Origin: Acanthornis magna
Lineage: Eukaryota > Chordata > Aves > Passeriformes > Acanthizidae
Reading direction: 5' to 3'
NCBI GenBank assembly: GCA_036785705.1
Contig: JAWUZG010000004.1
Span: 9,582,501 to 9,646,500 of the forward strand
Length of the DNA stretch: 64,000 nt
The position numbers were made by a program, and so were the translations under genes. Under the pieces are notes generated by a model. That model saw nothing but the letters and a program-made list of their open reading frames with translations, was not told where the DNA came from and did not search any database. Below, one piece after another: positions 58,754-64,000 of this stretch; the stretch's first letter is position 1; every line of letters starts with the position of its first letter.

Positions 58754-61700
58754 CAAAGCAAAAAGAAGATGAAATTCATTACCTCCACAATTTAATAGAA
58801 TGTGATCTTGTAGATCTCTGAATTTAATACTGTTTTTAGTAGGAGATTTAGAGCAAGTTATTTGATGGGGTCACTATAGTAAATGGTGATGTAAAAAGCA
58901 CTGTGAAGAAAAATAAAAATCTGAAAGAATTTTACACAGACTAAATTTTCCTTAAATCCTTAGAATATTTCTATTTTATTCTTTGTTGCAATTCACCACA
59001 GTCTGCTTCTTTAAAAAGATAGCAACTGGGTAGTTGGGAAAAAGACTTGTATTTTGCATTGTTCTAGCCTCTGCATTTTTTCTCAGGTGTATATCTGCAA
59101 AGAAAATGTCTGCCCTTATGCTGGGAGCAGCTGGACATTGGATAGGAGGAGAGAGGAAAGAGGAGAGTTAAGACAAGTGATGAGACTTGCTGCATGCAGA
59201 GACTTGAAGTTTGCTGGGCAGAGGAGGGAACAGAGGTGCAACCGGTTGTAGGAAGGATGGAGAGAAAGGTTGCTCTGTTTTTTTCCTGTTATTTTTCTTC
59301 CCTAAGGGACAGTCACTTCCATGGCGTTGTTTGCAATAGGCAAGCTAATGAAAGCTAGCTGATCTGAGAGAAAGCATGAGACACAGCAGGCTAGAGAGAG
59401 ATCTGTCTGTAGTCTTTTCTTATTTTCTCATTTCTGGTGCATTCAGAGGTTTTTTCCCATGTTATGTATCTGGTTTTCTAAATTAATCTCTAATACAGCT
59501 CAGTCTAGAGAAAAAAAAAATAGATAGAAAGGGGGGAAAAAGTCTTATTTTGAATTGCTTGTAAAGATTACCTGAAAGAAGGAGAATGGGCAGGTTTGCT
59601 TCCAAACTGTTGCTGAATCAAGTCTAATCATAGTCAAAAAAGAAATAAAATAAAAGAACTTATTCAAGGTGCTATACAAAAATTCCAGATGGCAAAGCCT
59701 CAGGAACTTTTAGCCTGAGTACAAGCAGTATGAATAACTGACTCTGATGCTTACCAAGACAGCAACCACCATGTTTGCTGACCTTTCCTTACCATCAAGT
59801 GGGTTTGTTGTAGATGTAAATGAAGAATATATGCAGACTTACTGCCAAGGCCAGTGTTTTGTGGGATTTCAGGTTTCCCCCAGGGAACTGACTAGTGAAG
59901 GATTTTTTCCCCTTTGTTAAATGGATTTTCACCTGAAATTCTGGGACGGTGTCAGGTGAATCTTGGCATTTATCCTAAAAAATCCAAATTCTGTATTAGC
60001 CAGTTTGGTGCTATGTACAGTGCATGAGTTAATCGGGAGCAACCAGGCATGTCTGACAAGCACAATAACAAGCATGATAACTTGGAAGGTGTTTTCAGCA
60101 TGTGGCATTTAGGTATTTTGACAGTGTACATGCTGCAGTTTTGAAGTACCTTACGTAATGCACTGTGGGAACAGTGATGGTATAGACACTTAATAAGGAA
60201 ATATCTAGGATAATGACAGCTACAGGTGAGTAACTGGGTCCAAAAATTCCTTTGACAAAACCTTAACATATCGCAGTGTATGCGTAGATGAATATTCTAA
60301 AAGTAGGACTGTACGAGTCAGAATGCATGTGGATATCTGTCTTTCCATAAATGCTGGATTTAGGGAAATTTTCTCAGAGTTGTGCTCTCACTGGACCTGA
60401 CCTTTTTAAGACTGAAACAAACTTAAAATACCAAATTTTTCTGCCTCCCTGTGCACTAGCTCCTGTAATTTCATAAGGGCAGGCAGCTCTCTGACAGGTA
60501 TTTGAAGTAACAAGGTTATTTACCTTAGCTATATACATGACATCTAAACCATTAAATTAAGAATGGATTTTATGTATTTTCTTAGAAATGTAATTACATC
60601 TTCATTTAGATATAGTCTGGCAATTAATGTGAAAGAAAATGCAGACTGATTTTATATAATTTGCAGCTAGACAATTCGATGAGTTGGTTAGGGAATGATA
60701 ATATCTACCCAGTTTTTGTGTGTAGCATATTAGAATGAGTTTGTGGCTTAAAGCCTTTTCCAGCCATCTACAAACAGCAATTTTCATTCACTGTGATTAG
60801 GACTGAGTTTGATGTGAGGTCAGCAGCTGATTCACTAAGTAACTTGACCTCCTTTCAGTGTCTTATTTCAATACTAAATTCTGTCCTTTTTGTCTTTTGT
60901 CCCATCAGCTGAGTTCACATCTTTATTCTGTGTATGTGCAGAAGCTTTTCTACTAATTTGTGGTGTTCTTTAGTCAACAGTGCTCCCTTTTACAAGCCTG
61001 TGTGCATGTATGTCTATAAATACATCTTTCTACTTACAAACATCAAATTGTCTGGGCCTTATACTTTGTATATTAACTGACATTTTGTCTCTAGAAGGTA
61101 AAGATAATGCTTTCCATGGAAGAGCTGAGCTCAGGTCTCACAGGTGTGTACACATCTGTGTATACATCTGTGTTAAATTGCTTGATACTGAGAAGGGATC
61201 TAGAGCCTTTCTTGCAACCTTTGCAACCTCAAGTCTATAACAGAATTGTGACACACTTGAAATGTATATTTCACAGAGAATTTGTCAAATTGACTTTCTA
61301 TTTGAATTCTAAATTGGATAGGTAATACCGAACTTTTTTTCCCCTGAAATTTGTATTTTAAAAATATTTTGAAAGATGGGAATGAAATCTATGAAAGGTT
61401 GACAGAACAGGGAAATCTGGCATGACATTAGTTTATCATACTTTACCAGTCAGCCTCTATTTCATACTTTTTTTTTGTCTGTGTATGTCATAACATTTTT
61501 TACCATGTGAATATGCATGACACTCTTATTCTTCCAGTTTATTTTATTACCGTTTGTGATGTTCAAAGGAAAATTTTATTTTGGGTATTCAAAGTTTTAA
61601 TTGTCTAGGCATTGTTTTGGTATGTGAAATCAGTCTTACTGAAGTCAAAAGCTCTACTTTGAAGGTAATAGTTGTTCTTTTTTATTATATATATCTATTA

Positions 61701-64000
61701 TGGTATTAATGAATATAATTTAGGTTATTGAACCTGGTAATTCTTTGGGTGAGTTCACAACAAGGGCACATTGGGCTGAATGAAAAGTTGTAAAACTTCA
61801 GTCAATAAACCAATTAATGTGTCAGCAGTGTACACTATTAGGCAGTAGTGCAGTGCTGAGCATACAGCAGTCTTTAATCTGGAAGAGGAATAAGATATAA
61901 CTATCCTTTTTATTTGTGTTTTCTAAAAAAAAAAAATTTATGTGAGAGTAGTGGAAAGTAAGAGCAAGTTTCTACAAATTATTCTTTCAAATAAATCACT
62001 TTTGAATAGGTCCTAGCTTTAAAAACAACAACAAAGATAAACAATGAAAATAGTGTAATTAAAGAGATTGCTTCAGCTTCTTAAAACGCAATTTGTTTAG
62101 GGAATTAAATGCCTATTATAATATTCTGAGTGCTATCAATGGAATTAAGTGAGGTTTTTATTTTCAGGAAATGATGAACTGTGTTGCAGACTATGCCACA
62201 CCCTGCAGTTTCTCTCCCCCCTTGTTTTAAGATTAAGAGCCTCAAGTATCATTAACAATCAAGGCAGGCTTTCCTACAGGAACAGTATCATTACAAATAA
62301 GTAGCTTAGCACTCTGTGCACGTTAATGCACAGAACAAATCCTAGCACTGATTTGCGAGTTCTAAAACCCATTAGAACACAGGCCCCAAAAGGGGCAAAT
62401 CACTAAAAATGTACTAATTATCAGTCAGGCTCTTCAGAAAGACTTTGGGTCAATGCCAGGCGTTTTTAACATTTTCAGTAAGTTTAGACTGAGTTTTCTG
62501 TTTGGTTTTCTCAAAGGAGCTTGTAGGTAGAGAATTTATTTCATGCATGTGTATATTGAAACCTTATGGATTCATGTGAGGTTTTGTGTTAAAAGAAAAC
62601 CCACATTTAGTGAGTTCCAGGGTATTACTGGGATAGGAAGGGCTATCACACTGTGCCGTTTCTGAAACCTATGTTCATCTTGTGCTTGGGTCTTGAACCT
62701 GGCCCAGGTTGTATCACCATTGTTACTTGCCTGTCCGTTGTCAGGGAGCTGAAAAGCAGTCAGCGTAAAATAATAAATGAGTAAATGTTTACGCCGATGC
62801 CATGCCTGGTGCACTGCAGACTGTCTGGGGCGGGGAGCTTCTCTGTGAAAAATGGACAGTGTGTGAATTTATGGCTCTGTCAGGTCATTCTCATGTGAAT
62901 GGGAATGGGTATAGTGGTTATCGACCAGCAGAGAATTTATATCTAGGATTGACTATCGTTTTTCAGTACAATGGATTGTTTCTCGCACGTCTCATAAATA
63001 ATGTGCAGCTTTTCATTCAAAGTGATGAGTATACCAAAAAGTTGTATTTTCTGCTTTCTTTCTGCTTGGTGTTCAAACAGTGATGACATCTTGCCACTTA
63101 CTTCTGCTGCTGTTATATATCTATGAGGCCTGAGAGAGAAAAGGAGATAAACAGCTATAGAAATGCCTACTTGCTTATTTTTTTTAAGCAGTCAGAAGCC
63201 ATCTGTTAATGGATGTGTACTGACACTGTCTCTCATCCTGGCTGAGTCAGTGGTGATGGCAATGGTTCTTTACACTTTGGCATCTCAGGTTGAAAATGTT
63301 CCAGGAAGGCGGTAGAAACTGAAGGTTCCACTAAGTAAATGGGATGTTCATTGGCTTCAGTGAAACTTAATCCATTTTTAGAGTGCTGGATAGACTGGCA
63401 GGGGTTTTAAAGCACATATTCCTTTAAATAAGTTATTAATTCATGTATGAACTGGAAAAGCAACCACTCATGGTCAGGTAAGTTTGTTCTATCTAGCAAG
63501 AATAAATCCATCATATACCCTTTTGGTGAGAGGACTGCAGTCGTCCACCACTTTCTGTCAGCTGTGTTTGTGGGAGCAAGAGAGAATGGGAGAAGACAGG
63601 ATACCTCAAATAATCATAAGAATTCATTATAGGCATTTCGAGCCTACGTTCTTTGTTTGTGAGCAGGCTTCACACAGGAATTGGTGGAAAACATTGACCA
63701 CAAAACATGTGGCTTTCAAAGTTTTGCAGGCAAATCAGATGTCAGTATTAGGAGCCTCTTCTGGTGTGACTGTCCCTCTGTCCTCTTGAGAGCCAAGGTA
63801 GTATTCACGCCTTTTCTCTGCTGACCATGTTGGACCCCAGATCTGTCTGCCCACTTAGTGCTTGTACTGTGTCAGGCCACATCAGGGACAATACTGCAGC
63901 TTAAGGAGACATTCCCAATTTAGCTTGAAGTGAGCCAGCTTTGCTTTTGCAAATGGAATGTAGCCATGGGAAGCATGGCAGCTGTTTGCTGAAGTACTTA

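Larger units (their letters stand above)
52999..64000. other. Unique noncoding sequence with strong inverted repeats
   Basis: Eleven kilobases without a confidently recognised transposon or gene. Open frames are at most about 101 codons (63484-63789) and none is recognisable. The stretch holds two long perfect inverted repeats (54434-54497, 57967-58024), a CTCF-like core (53156), poly(A) tracts (55293, 58733), a TG-rich run (56370-56400), T/G-rich low-complexity sequence (57610-57735) and a possible conserved element at 62140-62480. Confidence 0.6.

Noticed and set aside
1..64000. Prokaryotic-type systems (operons, CRISPR arrays, integrons, phage genes)
   Set aside because: No long coding frames, no regularly spaced direct repeats, no ribosome-binding-site and start patterns. 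Repeat content is clearly avian.

Overview
The window looks like a gene-free stretch of a bird nuclear genome, either intergenic or deep intron. Three kinds of evidence support this. The sequence is AT-rich by eye and long open frames are scarce: the longest is about 160 codons and lies antisense inside a retrotransposon, and no frame translates into a protein family I recognise. Several insertions carry CR1 LINE 3' ends of the avian type, with the reverse-complement signature 'agaatcata...ggttggaag', plus one much older CR1 of the kind shared with turtles and crocodilians. Two solo LTRs belong to ERVL-type families that are common in birds outside the chicken lineage. No bacterial, phage, plasmid or CRISPR-like feature is visible.

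Layout. Positions 1-28.7 kb: unique AT-rich sequence with homopolymer tracts, a GC-rich CpG-poor block at 16.80-17.08 kb, an RFX X-box match at 23.73 kb and several short inverted repeats. 28.7-29.8 kb: a roughly 1 kb solo LTR on the + strand. 32.9-33.8 kb: a 5'-truncated CR1 on the - strand that keeps the damaged C-terminal end of its reverse transcriptase ORF. 36.9-37.0 kb: a short CR1 3' fragment (-). 38.35-39.2 kb: an ancient, heavily diverged CR1 (-), with a 14-bp perfect inverted repeat just before it. 48.35-48.95 kb: a second solo LTR on the - strand. 52.8-53.0 kb: another CR1 3' fragment (-). 53-64 kb: unique sequence again, with two strong hairpin-forming inverted repeats (54.43-54.50 and 57.97-58.02 kb).

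Recognisable transposons therefore make up only about 3.8 kb (near 6%), all between 28.7 and 53 kb, and all four clear CR1 copies lie on the minus strand. Nothing here works together as a pathway or operon. The functional content, if any, would be noncoding: enhancers, insulators or hairpin RNAs. I found no convincing previously undescribed system. The most useful leads are the long inverted repeats, especially the miRNA-like hairpin at 54434-54497, and the candidate regulatory sites. All were found by reading; no alignment, folding or conservation calculation was run.
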